Assembly: GCA_963668545.1 (NCBI GenBank)
Contig: OY764868.1
Span: 3,100,001-3,164,000 of the forward strand
DNA: 64,000 nucleotides
Origin: G963662265 sp963668545
Lineage (GTDB): Bacteria; Spirochaetota; Spirochaetia; CADAEX01
Direction: 5' to 3'
The position numbers and the translations under genes were made by a program. Every line of letters begins with the position of its first letter. The stretch's first letter is position 1. This document shows, one piece after another, positions 1 to 8,216 of this stretch. The notes beneath the pieces are model-generated. The model did no database searches. It saw only the letters and a list, made by a program, of their open reading frames with translations, and was not told the origin of the DNA.

Positions 1-649
1 CCTGGGGTTCATGACCGAACAGCTCATTATCCAGAAGTGTTTCTGTAAGTCCTGAGCAGTTTACAGCGACAAAAGGTTCATTTTTCCTTTTTCCGTTATA
101 GTGAAGAGCCTTGGCAATCAGCTCCTTTCCTGTTCCGCTTTCTCCTGTTATCAGAACAGAAACATCATTGTTTACAAGCCGTCCTATTGACTTGAATATA
201 TTCTGCATGGGTTCTGAATTGCCTACAATCATTTTCAGATTATAGTTTTTAATGTTTTCAGCACGGATTGTATTTATATGCTTGCTTATCTTTCTGGATT
301 CCACCGCACGTTTAGCCAGGATATCAATTTTGTCTATATCAAGTGGTTTCTCAAGATAATCATAGGCACCCAGAGAAGTGGATTTGATAATTGTCTCAAA
401 GCTTCCATGTGCTGTTATCATTACAACAGGAATACCGGGTTCTTTTTCCTTGATCTTTTCCAGTATTTCAAGTCCATCCTCGCCAGGCATCATGTAATCA
501 AGAAAAATAAGGTCAACCTCATTACTGCCAAGTATATCCAGCCCTTCTTTACCATTATAAGCGTTTAATACTTCATATCTGCTGTTGAAAAGCTGTGTAA
601 AACTTTTCTGTATGCTTTTTTCATCATCTATTATAAGTATTGATGCCAT
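1..649 (-). CDS. NtrC-family sigma-54-dependent response regulator (3' end outside window)
   Basis: Translating the minus strand from the ATG at 649 gives a receiver domain with the acidic pair IIDDE, phospho-acceptor Asp51 (FLDYMMPG), the conserved Thr in MITAHG and Lys101 in YLEKPL. A linker follows, then the start of an AAA+ sigma-54-activator domain with Walker A GESGTGKE near residue 166. The window ends just where the GAFTGA loop that contacts sigma-54 should begin (last readable residues LFGHEP), so the remaining AAA+ part and the DNA-binding helix-turn-helix lie outside. The gene starts 11 bp after the histidine kinase at 661-2421 on the same strand, so the two form one two-component operon. 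The target genes cannot be told from the sequence. Confidence 0.93.
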   Translation of the reverse strand, partial: MASILIIDDEKSIQKSFTQLFNSRYEVLNAYNGKEGLDILGSNEVDLIFLDYMMPGEDGLEILEKIKEKEPGIPVVMITAHGSFETIIKSTSLGAYDYLEKPLDIDKIDILAKRAVESRKISKHINTIRAENIKNYNLKMIVGNSEPMQNIFKSIGRLVNNDVSVLITGESGTGKELIAKALHYNGKRKNEPFVAVNCSGLTETLLDNELFGHEPQ

Positions 650-660
650 AAAGGTTACTC

Positions 661-2421
661 CTAAACAATTGTAATATAGTCGTCCAGCTTAAGGGGAAGA
701 ACAATTTCAAAGGTTGTCAGTTCATCACTGCTTCTGACGTTTACAGTTCCATAATGTCTTTCAAGAATAAGCCTTGTCATGGCAAGACCAAGCCCTGTCC
801 CCTCTTTTTTAGTAGTAAAGAACGGTTCGAATATTTTATCAATATCTTTATCCGGAATTTTATTTCCTGTATTGCTGATTCTTATTAATATTTTGTTTTT
901 CTCCAGTATTGAATCAACTTTCAGAATTCCGCCGTCCGGCATGGCCTGAATTGCATTGACAGTAAAATTAATCAGACACAGCTTCATCTTCCCCCCGTCA
1001 AAGCATGTAAGGGGGATATTATCATCAAGTTTTTTCTCGACAGAAATATTCTGGTGTTCAATATTGTATTTATAGAGCTTGAGAACATTTCTGATTACAT
1101 CATTAATATCATTTTTACTGAAATTCATGGGACCGGGTTTTGAGAATTCAAGAAGATCAGTAATAAGATTGTTAATCCTGTCAATCTCTTCAAGAACAGT
1201 TGTAATCTCGCTCATCCCTTCTCCATCCCTGAGATGCCTGTTTCTGATTATCTGGGACATCATTTTTACAGAACTTAAAGGGTTTCTTATTTCATGGGCA
1301 AGACCGGCAGCCATCTGCCCTACTGCTGCCAGTTTTGCAGACTTGATCATGTCATCCTGCAGTCTGGTAAGCTGCTTGTTGTAGTTGAAAAGCTTGATTG
1401 AGAGATTGTTTATGCTTTCAGCAATAGTGCGGAATTCATCGTTTGAATGGACATCTATCAGTGTCCCTTCTTTTGTTATATTGAAATTATTAATACCGTT
1501 GATTATTTTTTCAAGCGACTGGTTTATATTTGCAGCAAGTATTATATAAGTGAAAAGGGAAAGGAAAAAACCTATCATAATCATAAGAAAAAGAAGGCTT
1601 CCTGTATACGAATAATAAAGTTCATTGTCCTTTTCAACAAGCCTGAGGGAAATAGCGCCCCAGAACTGATCCCTGTCGCTGTAAAGTGCCTGGAATTTAT
1701 AGAGACAGCTGTTTTTACCCTCCACCTTCCTTATAAGGAGTGTTCCCGCTGATTTAAGATTATCTTTCTGTTTATCATCAAGCTCTTCAATTCCCTCATA
1801 GGTTGAGATAATTTTCCTGTTGTTCCTGTATATTCCGCTTTCAAGACCTGTGAGCTTCTTGATCTTGCTTACAAAATCCTCTGAAAAAAGCTTTCCGAAC
1901 ATCAAAAGGCCCTTTATCTCTCCATTCCTGGACACAGGAGCCACTGCCCTTATCGCGATACCTGATTTCCCGCTCTCATACCCTACAGCAATCTGTCCGG
2001 CAAGCCCCTCCTTGATAATCTTCTGATATATCTTGAGATCACCGCTTTTATCCGGATCATGTGCCCTTATAAGCACAGCCCCTTTTTCATCTTCAACCTC
2101 AATAATGTCAAAAAGTCCCATTCTGTAATAGGGACTGAGCCTTTTTTCAAGTCCTGCTATATTTTTTTCAGCGACAAGTTCAGCTATATCACTGTCCTCA
2201 GACAGGTTTTTCACAGCAGCATAGCATTCATCCTGCTTGAATTTCAGTTCATTGAAATAAGCGCTTAAGCTGTCATCAAGCCTGAGCATCTGCTCATTTT
2301 CAAGGGAATTCTTTATAGTCGAGTAACCTATGCTAAGTGCAGTAACAGTTGTTATGATTATTATCAATATGAAGGAGAGAAATATCTTTAAATTCAGCCT
2401 GTATCTCAAGAAATATCCCAT
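661..2421 (-). CDS. Membrane sensor histidine kinase, NtrB/ZraS-like
   Basis: 586 residues. Transmembrane helix 1 is at about residues 12-34, an extracytoplasmic sensor of about 240 residues follows (Cache-like by size and position), and helix 2 is at about 275-298. Then come a HAMP-like linker and coiled coil, a HisKA domain with phospho-acceptor His376 in LAHEIRNPLS, and an HATPase domain with N-box FTVNAIQAMPDGG, then FEPFFTTKKEGTGLGL. The NPLS context after the His and the partner regulator are typical of kinases that feed sigma-54 activators. The ligand is unknown. It is transcribed divergently from the phosphate-transport genes at 2585. That adjacency alone does not show it senses phosphate, because phosphate kinases are normally PhoR-type. 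Confidence 0.93.
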   Translation of the reverse strand: MGYFLRYRLNLKIFLSFILIIIITTVTALSIGYSTIKNSLENEQMLRLDDSLSAYFNELKFKQDECYAAVKNLSEDSDIAELVAEKNIAGLEKRLSPYYRMGLFDIIEVEDEKGAVLIRAHDPDKSGDLKIYQKIIKEGLAGQIAVGYESGKSGIAIRAVAPVSRNGEIKGLLMFGKLFSEDFVSKIKKLTGLESGIYRNNRKIISTYEGIEELDDKQKDNLKSAGTLLIRKVEGKNSCLYKFQALYSDRDQFWGAISLRLVEKDNELYYSYTGSLLFLMIMIGFFLSLFTYIILAANINQSLEKIINGINNFNITKEGTLIDVHSNDEFRTIAESINNLSIKLFNYNKQLTRLQDDMIKSAKLAAVGQMAAGLAHEIRNPLSSVKMMSQIIRNRHLRDGEGMSEITTVLEEIDRINNLITDLLEFSKPGPMNFSKNDINDVIRNVLKLYKYNIEHQNISVEKKLDDNIPLTCFDGGKMKLCLINFTVNAIQAMPDGGILKVDSILEKNKILIRISNTGNKIPDKDIDKIFEPFFTTKKEGTGLGLAMTRLILERHYGTVNVRSSDELTTFEIVLPLKLDDYITIV

Positions 2422-2584
2422 ACCCCATTTTATGCAAAATTATCATGTCTGTATAGAAGCCTATCTTCCAAAATAATAACTATCAGTTATAAATATTCTT
2501 TTTTTCAGTATGGACTTTTTTTTTCAAAATAGATAAAATCCATAATTTATATAGGAACACTAAAATAAAGAAGGAGCAATCTCT

Positions 2585-3229
2585 ATGGCAAAACTATGGA
2601 AAAAACAGGAATCAATTTTTTCAAAAATTCAAGTCTATTTTGAAAAAACTGATGCAACAAGAGACATTTTCAAAAAAACAGCTGCAGATCTTATCAACAG
2701 CGATGCAGACTCATCACTCGCAGATGCAGTAGAAGCGGTACATGCGGCTGAACATCAGGCAGACAATGAAAGAAGAGCAGTAATCCTTGAGCTTTACAAA
2801 AAAGCTCTTATACCGGAATCAAGAGGAGATATTCTCGGTCTTCTTGAATCTTTTGATACAATTCCCAATACTTTTCAGGCTGTATGCAATATAATATTCT
2901 TTCAGAGTATTAAAATTCCTGAAAACTTCAAAGGAAGATTTGTTGACCTTATCAATGTAAACATCGATGCATATAATCTTACAAAGGATGCTGCATTCTG
3001 CCTTTTCAAGGAAGAAGACCTTTTAAACAAATGCGAACTTGTCTGCGACAAGGAAAGGGAATCAGATGCAGCTGAAAGAGCTCTGATCAGAGACATATAC
3101 AGCACTGACATGGATCTTGCAGAGAAAAACCAGCTTAAAGATGTAATCAAGACAATTGGTAGTATTTCTGACCATGCAGAAGATGTATCAGACAGAATTG
3201 AACTCGCAATTATAAAAAGGAAGATTTAA
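2585..3229 (+). CDS. DUF47 / PhoU-like Pit accessory protein
   Basis: 214-residue soluble, almost wholly alpha-helical protein of the DUF47 (PhoU-related) family. It ends only 3 bp before a PiT-type phosphate permease, the usual arrangement, in which the DUF47 protein is thought to modulate the permease. Acidic and helical segments such as HAAEHQADNERR and SDHAEDVSDRIELA match the metal-binding helical-bundle pattern of the PhoU superfamily. A strong ribosome binding site AAGGAG at 2571-2576 sits 8 nt before the ATG. No signal peptide is visible. Confidence 0.88.
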   Translation: MAKLWKKQESIFSKIQVYFEKTDATRDIFKKTAADLINSDADSSLADAVEAVHAAEHQADNERRAVILELYKKALIPESRGDILGLLESFDTIPNTFQAVCNIIFFQSIKIPENFKGRFVDLINVNIDAYNLTKDAAFCLFKEEDLLNKCELVCDKERESDAAERALIRDIYSTDMDLAEKNQLKDVIKTIGSISDHAEDVSDRIELAIIKRKI

Positions 3230-3232
3230 TAA

Positions 3233-4174
3233 ATGTTCAGGCTATTAAGCGGGATATTTATGGGTTGGTCATTGGGCGCCAATGACTCTGCAAATATATT
3301 TGGAACAGCAGTATTCTCTCGAATGGTTAAATTCAAGACTGCACTGGTATGGCTGTGTATATTTATTATACTTGGCTCCATGCTTCAGGGTGCGGCAGGT
3401 ATGCATACACTGAGCGGTCTTGTAGAGCAGAACCTGAACACAGCTTTTATAACAGCTCTTGCTGCTGCACTGACAGTTACTGTAATGACTTATCTTAACC
3501 TGCCTGTATCTACTTCACAGGCCATGGTAGGAGCTATTATAGGTATCGGTGTTGTTATTGGTCATGTTGACCTTTCAAAACTTCCGAAAGTATTTGCATG
3601 CTGGGTTGGAACTCCGGTAGGATGTGTAATTGCAACTATTATCCTTTATCCTGTCCTGAGCAAGCTTCTCGCTAAAATGAAACTTAACATTTTTCAGCAG
3701 GACTCGCTTCTCAGGTTCGGGCTTATTGCAGTAGGATGCTACGGTGCATATTCACTTGGAGCCAATAATGTTGCCAATGTAACAGGTATCTATATTGAGA
3801 CAGGACTTCTTAACATTCCACAGGCGCTTATTCTGGGATCGTTAAGTATCTGCCTCGGTGCTATCACTTACAGTAAAAGGGTAATGCAGACAGTTGGAGA
3901 AAAGCTTGTAAAGCTTGATCCCTTCAGTGCTTTTATTGCTGTACTTTCAATGTCAATTATTCTTAACATCTATGCTATTGTAGGTGTACCTGTATCATCA
4001 TCACAGGCTATTGTAGGCGGTGTACTTGGTATCGGCTTTGTAAAAGGTGTAAAAACCATCAATCTCAGAACACTTATGAATATTGTTATCGGCTGGTTAA
4101 CAACTCCACTCATAGCAATGATGGTATCCATGGCAATGTATATCGGGGCCATAAAACTTCTCGGAATCAGTTAA
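3233..4174 (+). CDS. Inorganic phosphate transporter, PiT/PHO4 family
   Basis: 313-residue integral membrane protein with about eight hydrophobic helices. The two inverted PHO4 signature motifs are present: GANDSANIFGTAV near the N-terminus and GANNVANVTGIY in the second half. Each half also has a matching serine-rich loop before a Gln-Ala pair (PVSTSQAMVGAIIG and PVSSSQAIVGGVLG), as expected for the internal repeat. PiT proteins carry out metal-phosphate symport driven by H+ or Na+. It is co-transcribed with the DUF47 gene and followed by a rho-independent terminator at 4201-4227. It is shorter than the E. coli PitA type (about 500 residues) but normal for the compact bacterial type. Confidence 0.93.
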   Translation: MFRLLSGIFMGWSLGANDSANIFGTAVFSRMVKFKTALVWLCIFIILGSMLQGAAGMHTLSGLVEQNLNTAFITALAAALTVTVMTYLNLPVSTSQAMVGAIIGIGVVIGHVDLSKLPKVFACWVGTPVGCVIATIILYPVLSKLLAKMKLNIFQQDSLLRFGLIAVGCYGAYSLGANNVANVTGIYIETGLLNIPQALILGSLSICLGAITYSKRVMQTVGEKLVKLDPFSAFIAVLSMSIILNIYAIVGVPVSSSQAIVGGVLGIGFVKGVKTINLRTLMNIVIGWLTTPLIAMMVSMAMYIGAIKLLGIS

Positions 4175-4200
4175 AACTTATTCCATGAGTAAAATATATA

Positions 4201-4227
4201 AAGCTGCCTTCAGGGGCAGCTTTTTTT
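4201..4227 (+). terminator. Rho-independent terminator of the phosphate-transport operon
   Basis: The 8-bp stem AAGCTGCC / GGCAGCTT (4201-4208 with 4215-4222) has a 6-nt loop and runs into seven T residues (4221-4227), 27 bp after the permease stop codon. Confidence 0.9.
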
Positions 4228-4288
4228 AGGACTGAAAAATCACCCCCGGCTTCTGTATATCTTTATCCTTTTCTGCTATCATTATCCC

Positions 4289-4795
4289 ATGAACGATGAA
4301 ATGCTGCAGCTTGTTGACCTTGACGGAAATCCGGCAGGACAGGCCCCAAGGTCAGTCTGCCATTCTGATAAATCCCTTATTCAGATGGTTGTACATATTG
4401 AGATATTCAATGAGAAGGGAGAGATATTTCTTCAGAAAAGGTCTGAAACAAAAGACCTCTACCCGGGTTTATGGGATACAGCAGTCGGAGGCCATGTCAG
4501 TGCCGGGGAAATACCAGAAGAAGCTGTTATACGGGAAGCGGAAGAGGAACTGGGTATAAAACCTGATAAACTTGATTTTCTTTTCAAATATATCCATGAG
4601 AATGACAATGAAACAGAAATAGCAATGCTCTATAAAACTGTTTACAACGGACCTTTTTATATAGATAATGATGAAGTTACAGAAGGGCGCTTTTACTCTG
4701 TTGAAGAAATTGAAACACTCATAGGTAGAGGTTATTTTACCGACAGTTTTGAACTTGAGTTTTCACTCCTGAAAGAGAACAGAATAATCCCCTGA
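4289..4795 (+). CDS. Nudix hydrolase, YfcD / isopentenyl-isomerase-like type
   Basis: 168 residues with a complete Nudix box: GHVSAGE, then REAEEELGI (G-x5-E-x7-R-E-x2-E-E-x-G pattern) at about residues 68-90. The N-terminal LVDLDGNPAG and HIEIFNEKGEIFLQKRS resemble the YfcD and type-1 isopentenyl diphosphate isomerase branch. The isomerase-specific active-site Cys is not evident, so a pyrophosphohydrolase of unknown substrate is the safer call. No convincing Shine-Dalgarno sequence precedes the ATG. It stands alone between two terminators. Confidence 0.82.
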   Translation: MNDEMLQLVDLDGNPAGQAPRSVCHSDKSLIQMVVHIEIFNEKGEIFLQKRSETKDLYPGLWDTAVGGHVSAGEIPEEAVIREAEEELGIKPDKLDFLFKYIHENDNETEIAMLYKTVYNGPFYIDNDEVTEGRFYSVEEIETLIGRGYFTDSFELEFSLLKENRIIP

Positions 4796-4825
4796 TCAGG
4801 ATCATCTTGCTAACTGCAAAAAAAA

Positions 4826-4856
4826 CTTTCCCTGGCGGGAAAGCTCTCTTTTTTAT
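4826..4856. terminator. Bidirectional terminator between convergent Nudix and LysR genes
   Basis: The stem CTTTCCC / GGGAAAG (4826-4832 with 4837-4843, loop TGGC) is followed by CTCTCTTTTTT on the plus strand. On the minus strand it is followed by a run of T (plus-strand A residues at 4818-4825). It serves both converging genes. Confidence 0.8.
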
Positions 4857-4870
4857 AAATAATATATTTT

Positions 4871-5782
4871 TCAGAACATCGGTGTCGGATAAATCTTTGA
4901 CCACTGAAGTACAAGATCAAAAAGGTCTTTCAGCGGCTTTGAAAAATACTTTTCGCTGTGGTGTATCATATAATATCTTCTTTTGAATCCTTTTTCCTCA
5001 ACAGGGACAGCAACAAGTTTTCCGCTTTTAACCTCTTCGCTAACCATATTTTTTGAGATAAAAGCTACACCGAGATCCTGCTGCACAAGCCTCTTAATTG
5101 CTTCACTGTTTGAAATCTCATAACTTATATTCAGGCTAAGATTGTATTTCCTGATCAGGTTGTCTGCTATTTTTCTTGTGACAGAGCCCTGCTCATGCAC
5201 TATCATATTGCAGCCTTTAAGATCGTCAATAATAAGAGTATCCCGCCTGTTAAGAGGGAATTTCGGACTTGCAATAAAGACAATATCATCTTCCAGAATT
5301 TCATGAACAGATATCTTTGGATTCTGTATCGGCTTGGAAATAAATCCGATATCATTATTCAGTTCAGCTGTATTTTCAATTATGTCATCATTACTGCTGA
5401 TCTGCATTGCTATATTGATATCCGGATTTGTTATATTATAATACCTTATAATATAAGGTATATAATAAGCACCGAAACTTTCACACGATAAAATATTAAT
5501 CTTACCTTTTGTATAATTCTGGAAATCTCTTATACTTTCTTCAGCCTGGCTTTCCATATCAAATATTTTATCTGCTATTGTGTATAGATGCTTCCCCGCA
5601 TCGGTCAGAACCACTTTCTTACCGATAATATCGAGAAATTTGATTTCATAATGACTCTGAAGCTGCTTTATCTGCTTTGTAACAGCAGGCTGTGTGATAC
5701 AGAGGACATCAGCAGCCTTGGTCAGGCTCTTATATTTAGCTGTATAATAAAAAGTCTTTAAATGGTAAAGATTCATAACCAT
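4871..5782 (-). CDS. LysR-family transcriptional regulator
   Basis: 303 residues. The N-terminal winged helix-turn-helix contains KSLTKAADVLCITQPAVTKQ at about residues 18-37, the standard LysR recognition region. An effector-binding domain of periplasmic-binding-protein type follows (ILSCESFGAYYIPYI, VFIASPKFPL, VAFISKNMV). The general look is of the CysL/CbbR branch. A second in-frame ATG two codons downstream (5776) is an equally good start; neither has a clear ribosome binding site. It is separated from the acyl-CoA/aldehyde cluster only by a HAD gene, on the same strand. A LysR-type T-N11-A palindrome at 10311-10333 in front of that cluster is a candidate target (inference). Confidence 0.92.
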   Translation of the reverse strand: MVMNLYHLKTFYYTAKYKSLTKAADVLCITQPAVTKQIKQLQSHYEIKFLDIIGKKVVLTDAGKHLYTIADKIFDMESQAEESIRDFQNYTKGKINILSCESFGAYYIPYIIRYYNITNPDINIAMQISSNDDIIENTAELNNDIGFISKPIQNPKISVHEILEDDIVFIASPKFPLNRRDTLIIDDLKGCNMIVHEQGSVTRKIADNLIRKYNLSLNISYEISNSEAIKRLVQQDLGVAFISKNMVSEEVKSGKLVAVPVEEKGFKRRYYMIHHSEKYFSKPLKDLFDLVLQWSKIYPTPMF

Positions 5783-5822
5783 TTTTCATGATAATGATTA
5801 CTTTAAGGATCGTCAAGTCTTT

Positions 5823-6527
5823 TTACAATAAATTATCAATATCATACAATTTTTCGAGGTTATCAATAACTGGTACATCAAAACTGCTCTCGGGCCAGTT
5901 TCTTTTAACAGAATAATGCTTCAGCCATATTGCTTTCATACCTGCATTAATACTTCCCTCAATATCAACACGAAGGTCATCCCCGACAAAAACTGCTTCT
6001 TCAGCTTTAACACCCAGTTTTTCAAGCATCATTTCAAACGGTTTTGGATGCGGTTTTGCAGGGATATCACCCTCTGCAGATATTATTATGCAGTCAAAAA
6101 ACCCAGCCATTTTATCATAGACATCTGAATCCAGAGCCCTTGTACTTCCGTCTTTCTGAGAGTTGCTGATCATCCCTGTCTTATATTTCTTTTTCATTTC
6201 AGCAAGCACCTCCAGTGTCTCGGGAAACAGCTTCATGCTTTTCTGAACAATATCCCAATACTCATTTTCCAGTTCTTCAAGAAAATCATTATCAGGGTCC
6301 TTTTTATAAACAGAGCAAAGCTTTATCCATACATTTTTTCTTGAGAAATCTGATCGGAGAAAATGATCTTTTCTTTCCTTTCTGTAAATTTCCTTATACA
6401 TTTCCCAGTCATTAAGTGAAAGTTTTTCAAAAAGTTTCCTCTGGGAATTTTCTTCAGCTGCCTTGTACCCATCAGCAGCTGTTCCCAGGGTCTGAACAAA
6501 ATCAAATATTATTGCCTTAATTTTCAT
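5823..6527 (-). CDS. HAD-superfamily hydrolase with atypical motif I
   Basis: About 234 residues from the ATG at 6527, chosen because AGGA lies 8 nt upstream and the protein then begins directly with the first beta strand (MKIKAIIFDF). The open frame reaches 6554. Motif I reads DFVQT: the nucleophile Asp is present, but the second Asp of the usual DxDxT is Val. Motif II Ser/Thr is in MISNSQKDG, motif III Lys in AKPHPKPFEMM, motif IV is GDDLRVD. A helical cap domain lies at about residues 20-95. Most similar in layout to small-molecule phosphatases of the phosphoglycolate/haloacid group. The substrate is unknown. Confidence 0.85.
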   Translation of the reverse strand: MKIKAIIFDFVQTLGTAADGYKAAEENSQRKLFEKLSLNDWEMYKEIYRKERKDHFLRSDFSRKNVWIKLCSVYKKDPDNDFLEELENEYWDIVQKSMKLFPETLEVLAEMKKKYKTGMISNSQKDGSTRALDSDVYDKMAGFFDCIIISAEGDIPAKPHPKPFEMMLEKLGVKAEEAVFVGDDLRVDIEGSINAGMKAIWLKHYSVKRNWPESSFDVPVIDNLEKLYDIDNLL

Positions 6528-6559
6528 TGCATCATCCTGCCATATATTCATCAATTAAT

Positions 6560-6587
6560 GAAAAAACCCCAGCTGATTCAGCCGGGG
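6560..6587 (-). terminator. Rho-independent terminator after the aldehyde dehydrogenase
   Basis: Read on the minus strand: a 9-bp stem starting CCCCGGCTG (6587 downward) with its complement ending at 6567, loop AAT, one G-U pair, then TTTTTT. It separates the aldehyde dehydrogenase transcript from the HAD gene. Confidence 0.85.
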
Positions 6588-6610
6588 CTTGAAATATAAA
6601 TCAGTAAAGA

Positions 6611-8005
6611 TTATTCACCGAACAGTTCTTTGCATTTAGCAAGGTTATCGCCGTAAACTTCCTCATCAGTAGGAACATACTCTTCAAGAGGAACAGCAAG
6701 CCTTGTTGTGTTAAGGAAATGTCTGTAGTTGATGTTGTCACTGTGGCTGTTTCCAGTCCATGTACCGCAACCGATTGTTGTTGTGTACTCGTGTCCTGCA
6801 AAGAAACTGCCGCTGTTTACGATTGTATTAGGCATGTTGATGTTAACTCTTCCTGTAGGAATGAACTCGGCAAGTTTTTCCCACTGTTCAGGTTTAGTTG
6901 AGTGGAGAGCACATGAGTGTCCGATTCCCGAGAACTTGAGGTTCTTAAGGAGTGTTTTCATCTCTGTATCGAAATCATTCCACTTCCATACTGTAAGTAC
7001 AAGTGAAAGTTTTTCATTGGAGAACATGTCTTCAGGTCCGATTTTCTGACCTTCAACCATGATGAATTTTGTGTTTTCAGGAACACTGATTCCAGCCATT
7101 TCTGCAATAGTAAGAGCTGGTTTTGCAACAATGTCTCTGTTGAGAGTGTGTCCGTCAGGCCACATAACAGCTCTGAGTTTTTCTCTCTCTTCAGATGTAC
7201 ACATATATCCGCCGACTTTCTTGAGCTCTTCAATTCCTGCATCATAGATTGATTCATGGAGAGAAACAGCATTTTCTGATGAACATGATGTAGCATTGTC
7301 AAAAGTTTTTGACTGCATAACACATGTAGCAGCTTTAACAAGGTCTGCAGAAGGATCGATGATAGCTCTAACATTACCGGCACCTACAGTTATACTTGGA
7401 GTACCGGCAGCATGAACTACCTTGATAAGAGCCTTTCCGCCTGTTGCTACAGCGAAATCACAAATTGACATAAGTTCAACAGTTTTTTCGTTTGTAGGCT
7501 CTTCAATACAGAGAAAAAGATCTTCAGGAGCACCGATAGCTTTAAGAGCTTCTCTTCCGTATTTAACTGTTTTAGCAGTTGACTGCTTTGTTCTGGGGTG
7601 CGGTGAACAGATCATCGCATTTCTAGTTTTAAGAAGTGAAAGACCTATGAAAGCTGTAGTAATTGTAGGGTTGGTACAGGGAACTACGTTTGCAACAACA
7701 CCCATTGGTTTTGCATAAGTCTTGATACCTCTTTTCTTGTCATCAGAAATAAGACCGCAGGTTTTCTTGTCTTTCATTTCATACATAATACCTTTGATCT
7801 TTCCGTGTTTTCTAACCTTATGTTCGTAAACACCCATTCCTGATTCTTCATGAGCTATTTTAGCAACATCTTCAGCAACAGCTTTTGTCTGGAGTTTCCA
7901 GGCAACAGCAGCTACCATTTCATCTACTTTATCCTGCGGCCAGTATTCAATCACTTCAAAAGCTTTTCTGGCTCTTTCATACAGGTCTTTTACATTTTCA
8001 GCCAT
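6611..8005 (-). CDS. CoA-acylating aldehyde dehydrogenase (acyl-CoA reductase)
   Basis: 464 residues of the non-phosphorylating, CoA-dependent aldehyde dehydrogenase class, which interconverts an acyl-CoA + NAD(P)H with an aldehyde + CoA. Catalytic Cys241 lies in FDNATSCSSEN. The cofactor region has VVPCTNPTITT (about 108-117) and a glycine motif at ATGGKALI. The C-terminal GCGTWTGNSHSDNINYRH resembles the SucD/EutE and sulfoacetaldehyde dehydrogenase (SauS) branch rather than bifunctional AdhE: there is no fused alcohol dehydrogenase and no microcompartment-targeting extension. RBS AAGGAG precedes the ATG. It lies 211 bp downstream of two citrate synthase-like genes on the same strand, although a hairpin terminator intervenes. 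The natural acyl group is unknown. Confidence 0.88.
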   Translation of the reverse strand: MAENVKDLYERARKAFEVIEYWPQDKVDEMVAAVAWKLQTKAVAEDVAKIAHEESGMGVYEHKVRKHGKIKGIMYEMKDKKTCGLISDDKKRGIKTYAKPMGVVANVVPCTNPTITTAFIGLSLLKTRNAMICSPHPRTKQSTAKTVKYGREALKAIGAPEDLFLCIEEPTNEKTVELMSICDFAVATGGKALIKVVHAAGTPSITVGAGNVRAIIDPSADLVKAATCVMQSKTFDNATSCSSENAVSLHESIYDAGIEELKKVGGYMCTSEEREKLRAVMWPDGHTLNRDIVAKPALTIAEMAGISVPENTKFIMVEGQKIGPEDMFSNEKLSLVLTVWKWNDFDTEMKTLLKNLKFSGIGHSCALHSTKPEQWEKLAEFIPTGRVNINMPNTIVNSGSFFAGHEYTTTIGCGTWTGNSHSDNINYRHFLNTTRLAVPLEEYVPTDEEVYGDNLAKCKELFGE

Positions 8006-8032
8006 ATTTATTAGTCTCCTTAACGCACCACA

Positions 8033-8060
8033 ACCCTGATAACAGAAATCAGGGTTTTTT
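8033..8060 (+). other. Hairpin in the 5' leader of the aldehyde dehydrogenase gene
   Basis: CCCTGAT / ATCAGGG is followed by TTTTTTT on the plus strand, so it looks like a plus-strand terminator, yet no plus-strand gene lies upstream. On the minus strand the same hairpin lies in the leader of the aldehyde dehydrogenase, a short distance before its ribosome binding site. It may stabilise that mRNA or block antisense transcription. Confidence 0.55.
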
Positions 8061-8173
8061 TGTTTGTTTTCTTTTTTTCAGAGAAATAATCCTATCCCAG
8101 TCACAGAACCTAATACTGACTTCATTTATTTTTTTTAAAAGATAAATAAAGGAAAGGAGGCACTCCCTGAATC

Positions 8174-8203
8174 AATAGAAAAGTCCCCTGCTGGCAGGGG
8201 ACT
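8174..8203 (-). terminator. Terminator-like hairpin after the second citrate synthase-like gene
   Basis: The 10-bp inverted repeat AGTCCCCTGC / GCAGGGGACT (8182-8191 with 8194-8203) is followed on the minus strand by TTTTCTATTG. It sits 14 bp after the stop codon of the 356-residue gene and before the aldehyde dehydrogenase. The short U tract suggests partial rather than complete termination. Confidence 0.72.
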
Positions 8204-8216
8204 GATATTCCAGATA

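Noticed and set aside
661..4174. PhoR/PhoB-type control of the phosphate transporter by the neighbouring two-component pair
   Set aside because: The regulator is NtrC-type, not OmpR/PhoB-type, and the genes are divergent; adjacency alone does not support it.
4871..5782. LysR regulator assigned as CysB/CbbR
   Set aside because: The general resemblance is not specific enough, and no sulfur or carbon-fixation genes lie nearby.
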